Below, one piece after another: positions 1 to 6,034 of a stretch of 6,922 bases of DNA. This DNA is from CAXGUU01 sp964012875 (lineage in GTDB: Bacteria; Pseudomonadota; Gammaproteobacteria; Ga0077536): NCBI GenBank assembly GCA_964012875.1, contig CAXGUU010000177.1, positions 1 to 6,922 of the forward strand. Direction: 5' to 3'. A program made the translations under genes and the position numbers. The notes below the pieces were generated by a model. It made no database searches. It worked only from the letters and a program-made list of their open reading frames with translations, and was not told the DNA's origin. Every line of letters begins with the position of its first letter. Position 1 is the stretch's first letter.

Positions 1-255
1 GGTGCCCATCAATTTTTCGAAGCTGTCCAGATTCTTCTCCGCTTCGCCGTCGGCGATTACATAGGGGAAGCAATCCCGGTCCGAAAAATGCTGGTATATC
101 TGGTCCAGATACAATGGCGCGACGACCTCGTTGCTCACAATTACGACCTGGCGGCTTTCGATACGCTCCCAAAGATTCCGGTCAGCGAGCGCATCGGCAC
201 CGATGTGTATCGGATAGCTGCGATCTCCCAAATCCACTTCGACCGTATCTAGCAT
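1..255 (-). CDS. aroB: 3-dehydroquinate synthase AroB, N-terminal part (cut by window edge)
   Basis: AroB converts the seven-carbon phosphate DAHP to 3-dehydroquinate in the cytoplasm, the second step of the shikimate pathway, using NAD+ and a divalent metal. Translating the minus strand from the ATG at 255-253 gives 85 codons that run open to the window edge, roughly the first quarter of a protein usually near 360 residues. Visible family features are LGDRSYPIHIG (residues 9-19), a Rossmann-type strand VVIVSNEVVAPLYL (37-50) and DGEAEKNL (69-76), which matches the conserved DGExxK segment of the NAD+-binding half. The metal-binding residues lie beyond the edge. The start overlaps the end of aroK by 7 bases (ATGCTAG). 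Only a weak GAG lies about 8 bases upstream, so translation probably depends on ribosomes finishing aroK. Identity is secure; the remainder is unseen. Confidence 0.93.
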   Translation of the reverse strand, partial: MLDTVEVDLGDRSYPIHIGADALADRNLWERIESRQVVIVSNEVVAPLYLDQIYQHFSDRDCFPYVIADGEAEKNLDSFEKLMGT

Positions 256-764
256 TGAAGCTCGTCCGCGATTCGTTGGACGATTTGTTTGATGTTCAGT
301 GTTTCCGCGTCGACGATGACGTCGGCTACGGCCTCATACAGGGGCTCTCGATTTTCCATGATTTCACGCAACGTAGCAGCAGGGTCTTCGGTTTTCAGCA
401 ACGGGCGGGAGGTGTCGAAACGTGTTCTTTCAATCAGGGTTTCGATCGGACTTCTCAGATAGACGACAAATCCGCGTTCGCTTAGTGCGGCTCGATTGGT
501 TTCGCGCAGCACAGCGCCGCCGCCGGTTGCTAAGACGACCTGCTCCCGCTGTGTGAGGTCGTCCAGAATTTTCTCTTCCCGTTCGCGAAAGCCTTGTTCA
601 CCTTCAACATCAAAAATCAACGTGATGCTTGCACCGGTTCTCTTTTCGAGCGCTTCGTCAGCATCGATGAACTCAAAGTTCAAAGCCTTGGCGAGTTTAT
701 TACCTATTGTGGTTTTGCCGGTGCCCATCGGGCCGACCAGAAAAACACGCTGAACTTCAGACAC
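249..764 (-). CDS. aroK: Shikimate kinase I
   Basis: AroK phosphorylates shikimate at the 3-hydroxyl with ATP, step five of chorismate synthesis, in the cytoplasm. The 171-residue protein is close to the usual ~173. It shows the Walker A loop GPMGTGKTT (11-19), the shikimate-binding D34-x-D36, R60 in GFRERE, the glycine triplet TGGG (80-83), and the lid segment with R120 in SRPLL. All catalytic landmarks are present. The start is GTG at 764-762, supported by AAAGG at 777-773 with an 8-base spacer; no in-frame ATG occurs before the Walker loop. It lies 110 bases after pilQ and overlaps aroB by 7 bases, so aroKB is a translationally linked pair. AroK rather than AroL is favoured by the pilQ-aroK-aroB context. 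It is probably transcribed from the pil promoter, with or without an added weak local promoter that I cannot identify. Confidence 0.97.
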   Translation of the reverse strand: MSEVQRVFLVGPMGTGKTTIGNKLAKALNFEFIDADEALEKRTGASITLIFDVEGEQGFREREEKILDDLTQREQVVLATGGGAVLRETNRAALSERGFVVYLRSPIETLIERTRFDTSRPLLKTEDPAATLREIMENREPLYEAVADVIVDAETLNIKQIVQRIADELQC

Positions 765-772
765 CCAGTTAG

Positions 773-777
773 CCTTT
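773..777 (-). promoter_or_regulatory. Ribosome-binding site supporting the GTG start of aroK
   Basis: Read on the minus strand, AAAGG is followed by 8 bases (CTAACTGG) and then GTG. This is normal Shine-Dalgarno spacing and supports the non-ATG start. The site lies outside pilQ, so aroK can be translated independently of the pil genes. Confidence 0.6.
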
Positions 778-820
778 GTCTCTTATCTAGGAGCGATAGT
801 ATTTCAGTGTCGAATCCAAA

Positions 821-843
821 GAAAAACGGGGACGTTTCCCCCC
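821..843 (-). other. Candidate RNA stem-loop between pilQ and aroK
   Basis: On the minus strand this segment reads as a G-run, AAACG, TCCC, CGTTT, then TTC. Two mutually exclusive folds are visible. One is a GGGG/CCCC stem (841-838 with 831-828) with a 6-base loop, followed by GTTTTT. The other is AAACG/CGTTT (837-833 with 828-824) with loop TCCC, extendable through two G-U pairs and one G-C pair to 8 pairs. In the first fold the T-run follows a stem of only four pairs. In the second the T-run is inside the stem. It is therefore at best a weak terminator, and could instead be a processing or attenuation element between the pilus genes and aroK. The function is inference. Confidence 0.3.
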
Positions 844-874
844 ATTTCGTATAAGTGCTGTGACGAAGTGCTCC

Positions 875-3010
875 CTAGCGTGCGGACAGCGACAGCGTTT
901 CCTTGATGATCTTCGGTGTAACGAAGACCAACAGCTCCTGTTTCGACACACTGTTCTGAGTGCGTTTAAACAGGCGTCCAAGGTAAGGTAGTTCGCCAAA
1001 GAACGGGACACTGGTTTTGTCGTCGCGATTTGAGGATTCATAGATACCCCCAAGCACGACGGTCTCACCGTTATCGACCAATACCTGCGTTTGGAGCTCA
1101 TTGGTATCGATACTGGGAATACCGGAGAACACCTGACCAATCGCGTCCTGGTTGACCGTGAGATCCATGATGATGCGGTCATCGGGAGTGATTTGCGGCG
1201 TAACTTCGAGGCTCAACACCGCCTTCTTGAACGAAATCGATGTCGCGCCGCTGGACGACGCTTCCAGGTACGGCACTTCAGTACCTGATTCGATAACCGC
1301 CTTGCGCTGATTAGAGGTGATGACCCGCGGTGCGGAGATGACTTCGCCGCGACCTTCGGCCTGTAGCGCGGTCAATTCGAGCTGCAGGAAGTAGCTCCCG
1401 ATCTTGCCGACAGCGTATTTCAAGTTGCCCGCCGCGCCGGCGGCAGCCAGGTCTACGATGTAGTTTTCGTTGCCGTCGGTATTGAACGTTGTGGCGCCGG
1501 GATAGGCGAAGTCACCTGGTTGCCCACCGCCAATCACCGATGTAAAGGGAAAACTGCCGTCCGCGTTGGCGGTGTAACTCGAAATATTGTTAACGTGGCT
1601 ATAGCCAAAACGCACACCTAAATCTTTCGCGAAGTCCTCGTTGGCAACCACGATTCTTGATTCGATCAGAACTTGTTTGACCGGGATGTCAAGCGCTTCA
1701 ACGACGTTACGAATCTCACTCAGCTTGTCGCTGGTGTCCTGAATGAGTAGTGTGTTGGTTCGTTCATCAACTGTGACATTCCCGCGTTCGGAAAGCAGGT
1801 TATTAGCCTCATCTTTGACCAAGGCCGCGATGTCACTAGCTTTTGCATAGTTGACCTGCACGAACTCGGTGCGAAGCGGCGACAGTTCTTGAATCTGCTT
1901 CTGCGATTCGAGGTCAAGTTTCTCGCGAGCGGCAATCTCTTCCTGCGGCGCAACCATCATGACGTTTCCGACGTCTCGTTTGCCGAGGCCACGTGAGCGC
2001 AGGATGATGTCGAGCGCCTGGTCCCAGGGTACATTCTTCAGGCGCAACGTGACGTTGCCACGAACGCTGTCGCTGGCGACCAGGTTCTTTTCGGTGATAT
2101 CGGCGATCAGCTGAAGAACGGCGCGAACTTCAATGTTCTGAAAGTTCAGTGACAGGCGCTCGCCGGTGTAACCGAATTTCGCTTTCTTAAGCGCCTCTTC
2201 TTCGGTTTTGGTCAGTTCCCGCAGTTCAAGTGTGAAGATGTTGTCGGACTGGTAAGCCAGGTGCTCGTACAGTCCGGTCGGCTTGACAACCATCCGTGTA
2301 CCATTGCCCTTCGAAAACGTGTCAATCTCAAGCGCAGGCGTGGCGAAATCGCGCACGTCGAGCTTGCGGTCCAGTGCCTCTGGCAGCGAGGTATCAGCGA
2401 AGTCGACGATAATGTTCTCGCCTTGCTGACTGATGTTGATGCCAATGTCAGCGGCGGTCAGATCCACGACAATCTGGGCTTCGCCCGTGCTACCCCGGCG
2501 GAAATCAAGATCGGCGATGGCAGCCGACCCGCTACCGGGCATCGTTGCCTCTGAAGCTACGGACTCCGTTTCAAGCGAAGCCGGCACTGAGTCCAGGGTC
2601 AGCACCAGGCTGTTTCCTTCCGCAGCGATTTCGTAGGGCACGAGCTGGGTCAGATTAACCACTACCCGAGTCCTGTCGTCCGCCTCGACTGCAGTCAGAC
2701 TCTCGGCCGAGCCGACTCCGATCGATTGGGTGCTTTCGCCCAGATTGACCGTTGTCGCTGGCAGGTCAATTGCAATCCGGGCCGGGTTGTCAATCGTAAA
2801 GCTAAGCGGGTCACCTGAAACCGGCTCGGATAACTTCAGCGTTATCTGTACCCGGTCTCCGGGCAGGGATGAAAAGTAAACACTGTCGAGCGAGCCAGCA
2901 AAAGCGGCGTGCGTCGCCAACGTCATCGATGCAGCAACTACCCCGGCACAGAGGGTGCGCGTACTTGCGCAAGCAAGTTTTGCGAATTTGAAGCCGAATT
3001 TAGTACTCAT
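875..3010 (-). CDS. pilQ: Type IV pilus secretin PilQ
   Basis: PilQ forms the multimeric outer-membrane channel through which type IV pili extend and retract, and DNA may enter in competent species. The 711 residues match the usual length (about 700-770). In order: a signal peptide with a hydrophobic core and likely cleavage after AFA (residues 36-38); two AMIN domains (about 40-140 and 165-265) that bind peptidoglycan; a secretin short N-terminal (N0/STN) domain (about 281-352, YTGERLSLNFQNIEVRAVL); an N1/KH-like domain (about 383-443, VNYAKASDIAALV and VDERTNTLLIQD); and the secretin barrel (about 446-702), including VLIESRIV, GRGEVISAPRV, the VPFFGELPYLGRLF segment (668-681) and LLVFVTPKII. 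The ATG at 3010-3008 has a strong ribosome-binding site, AAAGGGG, 8 bases upstream. PilP ends 18 bases before it. The long linker around 140-165 is Ser/Ala-rich. No defect is seen. Confidence 0.98.
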   Translation of the reverse strand: MSTKFGFKFAKLACASTRTLCAGVVAASMTLATHAAFAGSLDSVYFSSLPGDRVQITLKLSEPVSGDPLSFTIDNPARIAIDLPATTVNLGESTQSIGVGSAESLTAVEADDRTRVVVNLTQLVPYEIAAEGNSLVLTLDSVPASLETESVASEATMPGSGSAAIADLDFRRGSTGEAQIVVDLTAADIGINISQQGENIIVDFADTSLPEALDRKLDVRDFATPALEIDTFSKGNGTRMVVKPTGLYEHLAYQSDNIFTLELRELTKTEEEALKKAKFGYTGERLSLNFQNIEVRAVLQLIADITEKNLVASDSVRGNVTLRLKNVPWDQALDIILRSRGLGKRDVGNVMMVAPQEEIAAREKLDLESQKQIQELSPLRTEFVQVNYAKASDIAALVKDEANNLLSERGNVTVDERTNTLLIQDTSDKLSEIRNVVEALDIPVKQVLIESRIVVANEDFAKDLGVRFGYSHVNNISSYTANADGSFPFTSVIGGGQPGDFAYPGATTFNTDGNENYIVDLAAAGAAGNLKYAVGKIGSYFLQLELTALQAEGRGEVISAPRVITSNQRKAVIESGTEVPYLEASSSGATSISFKKAVLSLEVTPQITPDDRIIMDLTVNQDAIGQVFSGIPSIDTNELQTQVLVDNGETVVLGGIYESSNRDDKTSVPFFGELPYLGRLFKRTQNSVSKQELLVFVTPKIIKETLSLSAR

Positions 3011-3018
3011 CTTGGTTG

Positions 3019-3025
3019 CCCCTTT
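3019..3025 (-). promoter_or_regulatory. Strong ribosome-binding site of pilQ
   Basis: AAAGGGG followed by 8 bases and ATG, lying in the 18-base pilP-pilQ gap. It is among the strongest initiation sites in the operon, which fits the need for many PilQ copies per channel. Upstream CCC could pair with the GGG across an AAA loop, but that stem is too short to matter much. Confidence 0.65.
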
Positions 3026-3028
3026 GGG

Positions 3029-3595
3029 TTACTCATCGCTCATCGCAAGTTCAACCGGCCGCTCTTCCCATTGGCCCGTTGGGTTCTTGATGATTTCGCG
3101 GATATCTATTTTGTCTTCTTGGATATTCGTAATCTTGCCGTAGTTGCGGCCGATGTAATTTCCGACCTTGACGCGATGAACGACACCGGCCTGGTCACGG
3201 ATAATTCCGAACATGGCATCCATCTCTAGCACCCCAACCATGCGCAGACTGTCGAGCTCGAAATTCTCCAGCTCTTCGCGGTTGTGCGTGAGGATTTCGG
3301 TTGCAAATTGTTGCTGGTTGGCGTCGTCATCGGTCGTCGGCGGTTTGATTTCGGGATGGTCAGCCAGAATAGATTGGAATGGATCACGTAAACCTAAATC
3401 GCCGGCCTGGTAGAGATAGCGCTTTGACGGTTTGATTGGCGGCAGTGGTTCGATGTTTCCACCTTTCCTGGAGAGTACCTGGGATACGTAGTCTTCCAGG
3501 TCAGTCATGTCCTTCGAAACACAGCCGCCGAATATCAGCGGAAGCGATACGAGAAGCATCGCGCGCAATGAGGTTCTAAATGTTGTCGAAATCAT
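3029..3595 (-). CDS. pilP: Type IV pilus inner-membrane lipoprotein PilP
   Basis: PilP is the periplasmic lipoprotein that joins the PilN/PilO inner-membrane pair to PilQ. I place the start at the ATG 3595-3593 (188 residues) because GAGGT lies 9 bases upstream. An in-frame GTG at 3616-3614 would add seven residues (MTRGTCR) but lacks a good ribosome-binding site. From the ATG: a lipoprotein signal with R7 and R11, a hydrophobic stretch 12-23 and the lipobox IFGGC with acylated C25. Next comes a flexible Pro-rich linker (about 45-60), the conserved LRDPFQ (69-74) expected in the region contacting PilN/PilO, and the C-terminal beta domain (about 105-182) with REELENFELDSLRMVGVL and HRVKVGNYIGRNYGKI. 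The lipobox has Phe at -3, which is allowed but uncommon. It sits 20 bases after pilO and 18 bases before pilQ. Confidence 0.95.
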   Translation of the reverse strand: MISTTFRTSLRAMLLVSLPLIFGGCVSKDMTDLEDYVSQVLSRKGGNIEPLPPIKPSKRYLYQAGDLGLRDPFQSILADHPEIKPPTTDDDANQQQFATEILTHNREELENFELDSLRMVGVLEMDAMFGIIRDQAGVVHRVKVGNYIGRNYGKITNIQEDKIDIREIIKNPTGQWEERPVELAMSDE

Positions 3596-3604
3596 TCTGC
3601 AAGT

Positions 3605-3609
3605 ACCTC
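3605..3609 (-). promoter_or_regulatory. Ribosome-binding site that decides the pilP start
   Basis: GAGGT on the minus strand, 9 bases before the ATG at 3595-3593. It lies inside the seven-codon extension that would exist if translation began at the upstream GTG, which overlaps the pilO stop (TAGTG). The downstream ATG also gives a lipoprotein signal of normal length, so I favour it. Confidence 0.55.
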
Positions 3610-3615
3610 GCGTCA

Positions 3616-4200
3616 CTATTCTTCGTCGTCATCGATGTAGCGATATGTCTTGGCGGTGGTCTGGAGCGTCAATTTGCCGGATTTTTTTTGCGAGATTTTG
3701 ATGTTGTGACTGGTCACGATTCGCGGCAGATCAGATATGCCACTGATGAAACTGCCGAATTCGTGGTAGTCGCCGACAACCCGGATCTGGATTGGCAGTT
3801 CGACGTAGAAATCAGCAGGGCGTTCTTTACCGGGTTTGAACAACTCGAACTCGAGACCTGCCCCCAGTCCCTGTTGCGAAATATCAATCAACAGCTCGGC
3901 TACCTCAGTTTTATTTGGTAGTCGCTTCAGCAAATCGCCAAACGTCTCCTTGATGTCCTCAAGTTGCTGTTTGAGCGCCGGAAGGTTGGCCGCCTTCTGT
4001 TGCTTTTTCTCAAATTTTTTTCGCGCTCTCTCTTCCTTCTCTCGCACTTGTTCTAGTGCAATGCGTTGATCTTTGATGTCGGTCTTATAGCCCGCAAAGC
4101 CAATTGCAACGAATACCAGAATGGCCACCACGATTTTTACGGGCAGCGGCCACGTGCCGATATTGTCAAGACTTAGATTGTTCAGATCTGAGAGCGTCAT
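3616..4200 (-). CDS. pilO: Type IV pilus alignment-complex protein PilO
   Basis: PilO pairs with PilN in the inner membrane to form the alignment complex linking the cytoplasmic motor platform to PilP and PilQ. The 194 residues include a short cytoplasmic N-terminus, one transmembrane helix (about 20-38, VKIVVAILVFVAIGFAGY), a highly charged coiled coil (about 42-92) and a ferredoxin-like periplasmic domain (about 98-188). The domain contains the family segments LPNKTEVAELLIDISQQG (94-111), FYVELPIQIRVVGDYHEFG (131-149) and LPRIVTSHNI (158-167). The length is normal. The start overlaps the pilN stop by one base (TAATG), and its ribosome-binding site GAGGAAG (4214-4208) lies within the acidic last codons of pilN. 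The protein ends in YIDDDEE. Two A-runs (about 4021-4015 and 3689-3682) fall in Lys codons. Confidence 0.97.
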   Translation of the reverse strand: MTLSDLNNLSLDNIGTWPLPVKIVVAILVFVAIGFAGYKTDIKDQRIALEQVREKEERARKKFEKKQQKAANLPALKQQLEDIKETFGDLLKRLPNKTEVAELLIDISQQGLGAGLEFELFKPGKERPADFYVELPIQIRVVGDYHEFGSFISGISDLPRIVTSHNIKISQKKSGKLTLQTTAKTYRYIDDDEE

Positions 4201-4778
4201 TAGAATTCTTCCTCATCCTCGGGCGGACGTTCGGATTCTGGAATGGTTTGCACCATTGTCATGGTGAAGTCTGCGATTCGCTGCCGGTTTTTGGTTTTCG
4301 TCTCGATGATCGACAACTTGGGTTTGTCCACCCATTCCGACGATTCGATGTTGCGCATGTAGTTCGATACGCGCGCGTTCGACTGCGCGACGCCTTTCAC
4401 GGTCACCTTCTTCTTAGCCTGACTGACTTGCTGCAAGTGCACACCTTCGGGGAGTGTCGAAACCAACTCATCGAACAGATGGACGATAATCGGTCGGCTC
4501 GTCTGCAGCGATTCGATCGCTTTCATTCGAGCGATCAGGTTTTCTTTCTCTTTTTCAAGCTCCTTGATCTCCTTGATCTTCTTGTCGAGGAGCTTAATTT
4601 GTTTGGCCAGGAAAGCGTTCCGTGCTTCCTGTTGTTTGATCAATTCGACGTAATGAAGATGTACTGCAAGCCAGACGCCGAGCGCGATGGCCGCGCACAC
4701 ACCGAGTACCGAAAAGAACTCTGTGCGCTTTTGCTTGCGAAGTTCTTCGCGCCAAGGAAGTAGGTTAACGCGTGCCAT
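4200..4778 (-). CDS. pilN: Type IV pilus alignment-complex protein PilN
   Basis: PilN anchors PilM to the membrane and pairs with PilO. The N-terminal VNLLPWREE (residues 4-12) is the conserved tail that sits in the groove of PilM. A transmembrane helix follows (about 21-41), then a Lys/Glu-rich coiled coil (about 45-92) and a small ferredoxin-like periplasmic domain (about 95-178) containing HLFDELVSTLPEGVHL (100-115) and VTVKGVAQSNARVSNYM. The 192 residues are typical. The tail PESERPPEDEEEF is strongly acidic and probably disordered. The ATG overlaps the pilM stop by one base (TAATG), and the ribosome-binding site GAGGAG (4793-4788) lies within the last codons of pilM, so translation of pilM, pilN and pilO is probably coupled, which would help balance the partners. 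Confidence 0.97.
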   Translation of the reverse strand: MARVNLLPWREELRKQKRTEFFSVLGVCAAIALGVWLAVHLHYVELIKQQEARNAFLAKQIKLLDKKIKEIKELEKEKENLIARMKAIESLQTSRPIIVHLFDELVSTLPEGVHLQQVSQAKKKVTVKGVAQSNARVSNYMRNIESSEWVDKPKLSIIETKTKNRQRIADFTMTMVQTIPESERPPEDEEEF

Positions 4779-5842
4779 TAGTCAAAACTCCTCAGAGCCA
4801 ATCCGCAGGCAATCATCAACGCGGGTGCGTCGTTGTTGAGATTGTCTGGCTTGGTTCGGGACCCAACCGACATGTCTGCGAATGGGTTGGCGACCGTTAC
4901 ACTGGTGTCAATCTTTGACTGGATCAGGTCGCCAATACCTTCAATCGACGCGCAACCGCCAGCGATTAGGACGTGGTCGACGGCGCCAACCTGGCTCGAC
5001 GAATAGAAGAACTGTAGCGCGCGGTTCATTTCCTGGGCCATCGATTCCATGAACGGCTGCAGCACTTCCGGCTCGTAGTTGTCCGGGAGCCCGCCCTGCC
5101 GCTTTGCAAGGCCGGCTTGTTCGTATGAAAACCCGTATCGGCGTTGAATCTCGTCGGTTAGCTGACGGCCGCCAAATGTTTGTTCCCGGGTGTAGATGAC
5201 CTTGGAATCTTCCAGCACGCTTAGTGTGGAAGTGGTCGCGCCAACATCCATAACTGCAACGACGTGAGAGTCGGCGAGCGCGCTGACTTTTTCACTGATC
5301 AAGGCGAAGGCATTTTCCAAAGCAAAGGCTTCCACATCGACAACCTTGGCGGTGAGTCCGCCAATGTCGAGTGCCGCGACCCGAATGTCGACGTTGTCGC
5401 TGCGTGACGCTGCCAGCATAACGTCCATCTTGTCCGGCTCGGTCTCAGAAGGATGCAGGACCTGGAAATCGAGGCTGATTTCTTCCAGTGGATAGGGGAT
5501 GTGCTGGTCGGCCTCGATCTGTATTTGGCTCTCCATCTCTTCTTCGGAGAGTTCAGCGGGCATGGTAATGACCTTGGTAATGACCGCCGAGCCGGCAACG
5601 GCACAGGCGGCGAACTTGGTCTTGGTCCCGCATTTGGCGACAGCACGGCCGATCGCCTCGCCGACGAGCTCAGCATCCGCTATATTCTTTTCGACAACAG
5701 AATTTGGTGGCAGTGGTTCGACGCCGTAGCTCTCGACTTTGTAAGAACTATCGTTACGCGACAGCTCGAGGACTTTTACCGACGTTGAGCTGATGTCGAC
5801 CCCTAGAATTGGCGCGTTAGAGCGATTGAAGAGAGATATCAT
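4778..5842 (-). CDS. pilM: Type IV pilus actin-like cytoplasmic protein PilM
   Basis: PilM is an actin/FtsA-fold ATP-binding protein in the cytoplasm that binds the PilN tail and forms the inner ring of the pilus machine. I choose the ATG at 5842-5840 (354 residues, the common family length). It has AAGGG 5 bases upstream, whereas the upstream in-frame TTG at 5860 would add six residues, has no ribosome-binding site and would put AAGGG inside the gene. Nucleotide-binding motifs are visible: phosphate 1 ILGVDISSTSVKVLEL (12-27), phosphate 2 VMDVGATTSTLSVL (197-210) and the adenosine motif LIAGGCASIEGI (292-303). Also conserved are IEADQHIPYPLEE (109-121) and FGGRQLTDEI (223-232). The first gene of the operon, it is divergent from ponA across 192 bases. 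Confidence 0.97.
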   Translation of the reverse strand: MISLFNRSNAPILGVDISSTSVKVLELSRNDSSYKVESYGVEPLPPNSVVEKNIADAELVGEAIGRAVAKCGTKTKFAACAVAGSAVITKVITMPAELSEEEMESQIQIEADQHIPYPLEEISLDFQVLHPSETEPDKMDVMLAASRSDNVDIRVAALDIGGLTAKVVDVEAFALENAFALISEKVSALADSHVVAVMDVGATTSTLSVLEDSKVIYTREQTFGGRQLTDEIQRRYGFSYEQAGLAKRQGGLPDNYEPEVLQPFMESMAQEMNRALQFFYSSSQVGAVDHVLIAGGCASIEGIGDLIQSKIDTSVTVANPFADMSVGSRTKPDNLNNDAPALMIACGLALRSFD

Positions 5843-5847
5843 AATAG

Positions 5848-5852
5848 CCCTT
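5848..5852 (-). promoter_or_regulatory. Ribosome-binding site that decides the pilM start
   Basis: AAGGG on the minus strand, followed by CTATT and ATG (5842-5840). It excludes the upstream TTG at 5860 as the main start, because the site would then lie inside the coding sequence. Confidence 0.65.
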
Positions 5853-5859
5853 AAAATCA

Positions 5860-5888
5860 ATTATTTGCGTAATTAAAATGCGCATCAA
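5860..5888 (-). promoter_or_regulatory. Candidate sigma-70-type promoter for pilMNOPQ
   Basis: On the minus strand, TTGATG (5888-5883; 4 of 6 to TTGACA) is separated by 17 bases from AATAAT (5865-5860; 5 of 6 to TATAAT). Transcription would begin near 5853, leaving a leader of about 11 bases that just includes the AAGGG ribosome-binding site. The -10 and part of the spacer lie inside an inverted repeat, AATTA-6-TAATT (5859-5874), which could be an operator. A competing -10-like hexamer, TAAAAT (5900-5895), has no good -35. The region is AT-rich, so chance matches are likely. Confidence 0.38.
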
Positions 5889-5935
5889 CCTTAAATTTTA
5901 TGGCTAACTGTAGACAATCAGCACGCAAAAAACAA

Positions 5936-5967
5936 TCGATTTTCAAATAAAATCTAATAAAAATCGA
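5936..5967. repeat. Inverted repeat TCGATTTT / AAAATCGA in the divergent promoter region
   Basis: Perfect 8-base arms at 5936-5943 and 5960-5967, separated by 16 bases, so arm centres are 24 bases apart (a little over two helical turns). A second copy of AAAATC at 5949-5954 is 11 bases from the one in the right arm. It also makes a smaller hairpin, GATTTT-CAAAT-AAAATC (5938-5954). A regulator-binding site is possible, but AT-rich DNA gives such repeats by chance. Confidence 0.4.
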
Positions 5968-6034
5968 ATCTTACGGACTTTTTTTAAAGTAAAAATAAAG
6001 AATATATAGGCGTCCATACTGCTCCCCACACTAG

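Larger units (their letters stand above)
5843..6034. other. AT-rich divergent intergenic region between pilM and ponA
   Basis: 192 bases with no gene. A hand count over 5851-6010 gives 40 G/C in 160 (25%), against 34 of 60 (57%) in a sample of pilM at 4801-4860. It must hold the start signals for both directions. Visible structure: the dyad at 5859-5874; an 8-base inverted repeat TCGATTTT/AAAATCGA (5936-5943 and 5960-5967); several A- and T-tracts, including T7 at 5979-5985; and many -10-like hexamers on the plus strand (for example TCTAAT at 5953-5958 and TATATA at 6003-6008), none with a convincing -35. The ponA promoter therefore stays unassigned. Confidence 0.8.

Noticed and set aside
114..485. 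123-codon plus-strand frame opposite aroB and aroK
   Set aside because: It is antisense to conserved aroB and aroK coding sequence, and the product is not recognisable.
853..872. Direct repeat AAGTGCT (853-859 and 866-872) beside the pilQ stop
   Set aside because: Seven bases repeated once, 13 bases apart, with no further copies seen. It is compatible with chance.
787..1182. 131-codon minus-strand frame over the pilQ 3' end and the pilQ-aroK gap
   Set aside because: It is a shifted frame of pilQ, Arg/Ser-rich, with no family resemblance and no good ribosome-binding site noted.
4104..4763. 219-codon open frame on the plus strand opposite pilN and pilO
   Set aside because: It is antisense to two genes with clear family motifs and has no recognisable domain. 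Its composition (His, Arg, Leu, Phe rich) is that of a reverse-frame shadow of Lys/Glu-rich coiled-coil codons.
5843..5860. TTG start for pilM giving a 360-residue protein
   Set aside because: The ribosome-binding site AAGGG lies between the TTG and the ATG, and the ATG gives the usual 354-residue length.
5979..5985. T7 tract after GGAC upstream of ponA as a possible terminator
   Set aside because: No GC-rich stem precedes it, and no gene on the plus strand ends upstream within the window.
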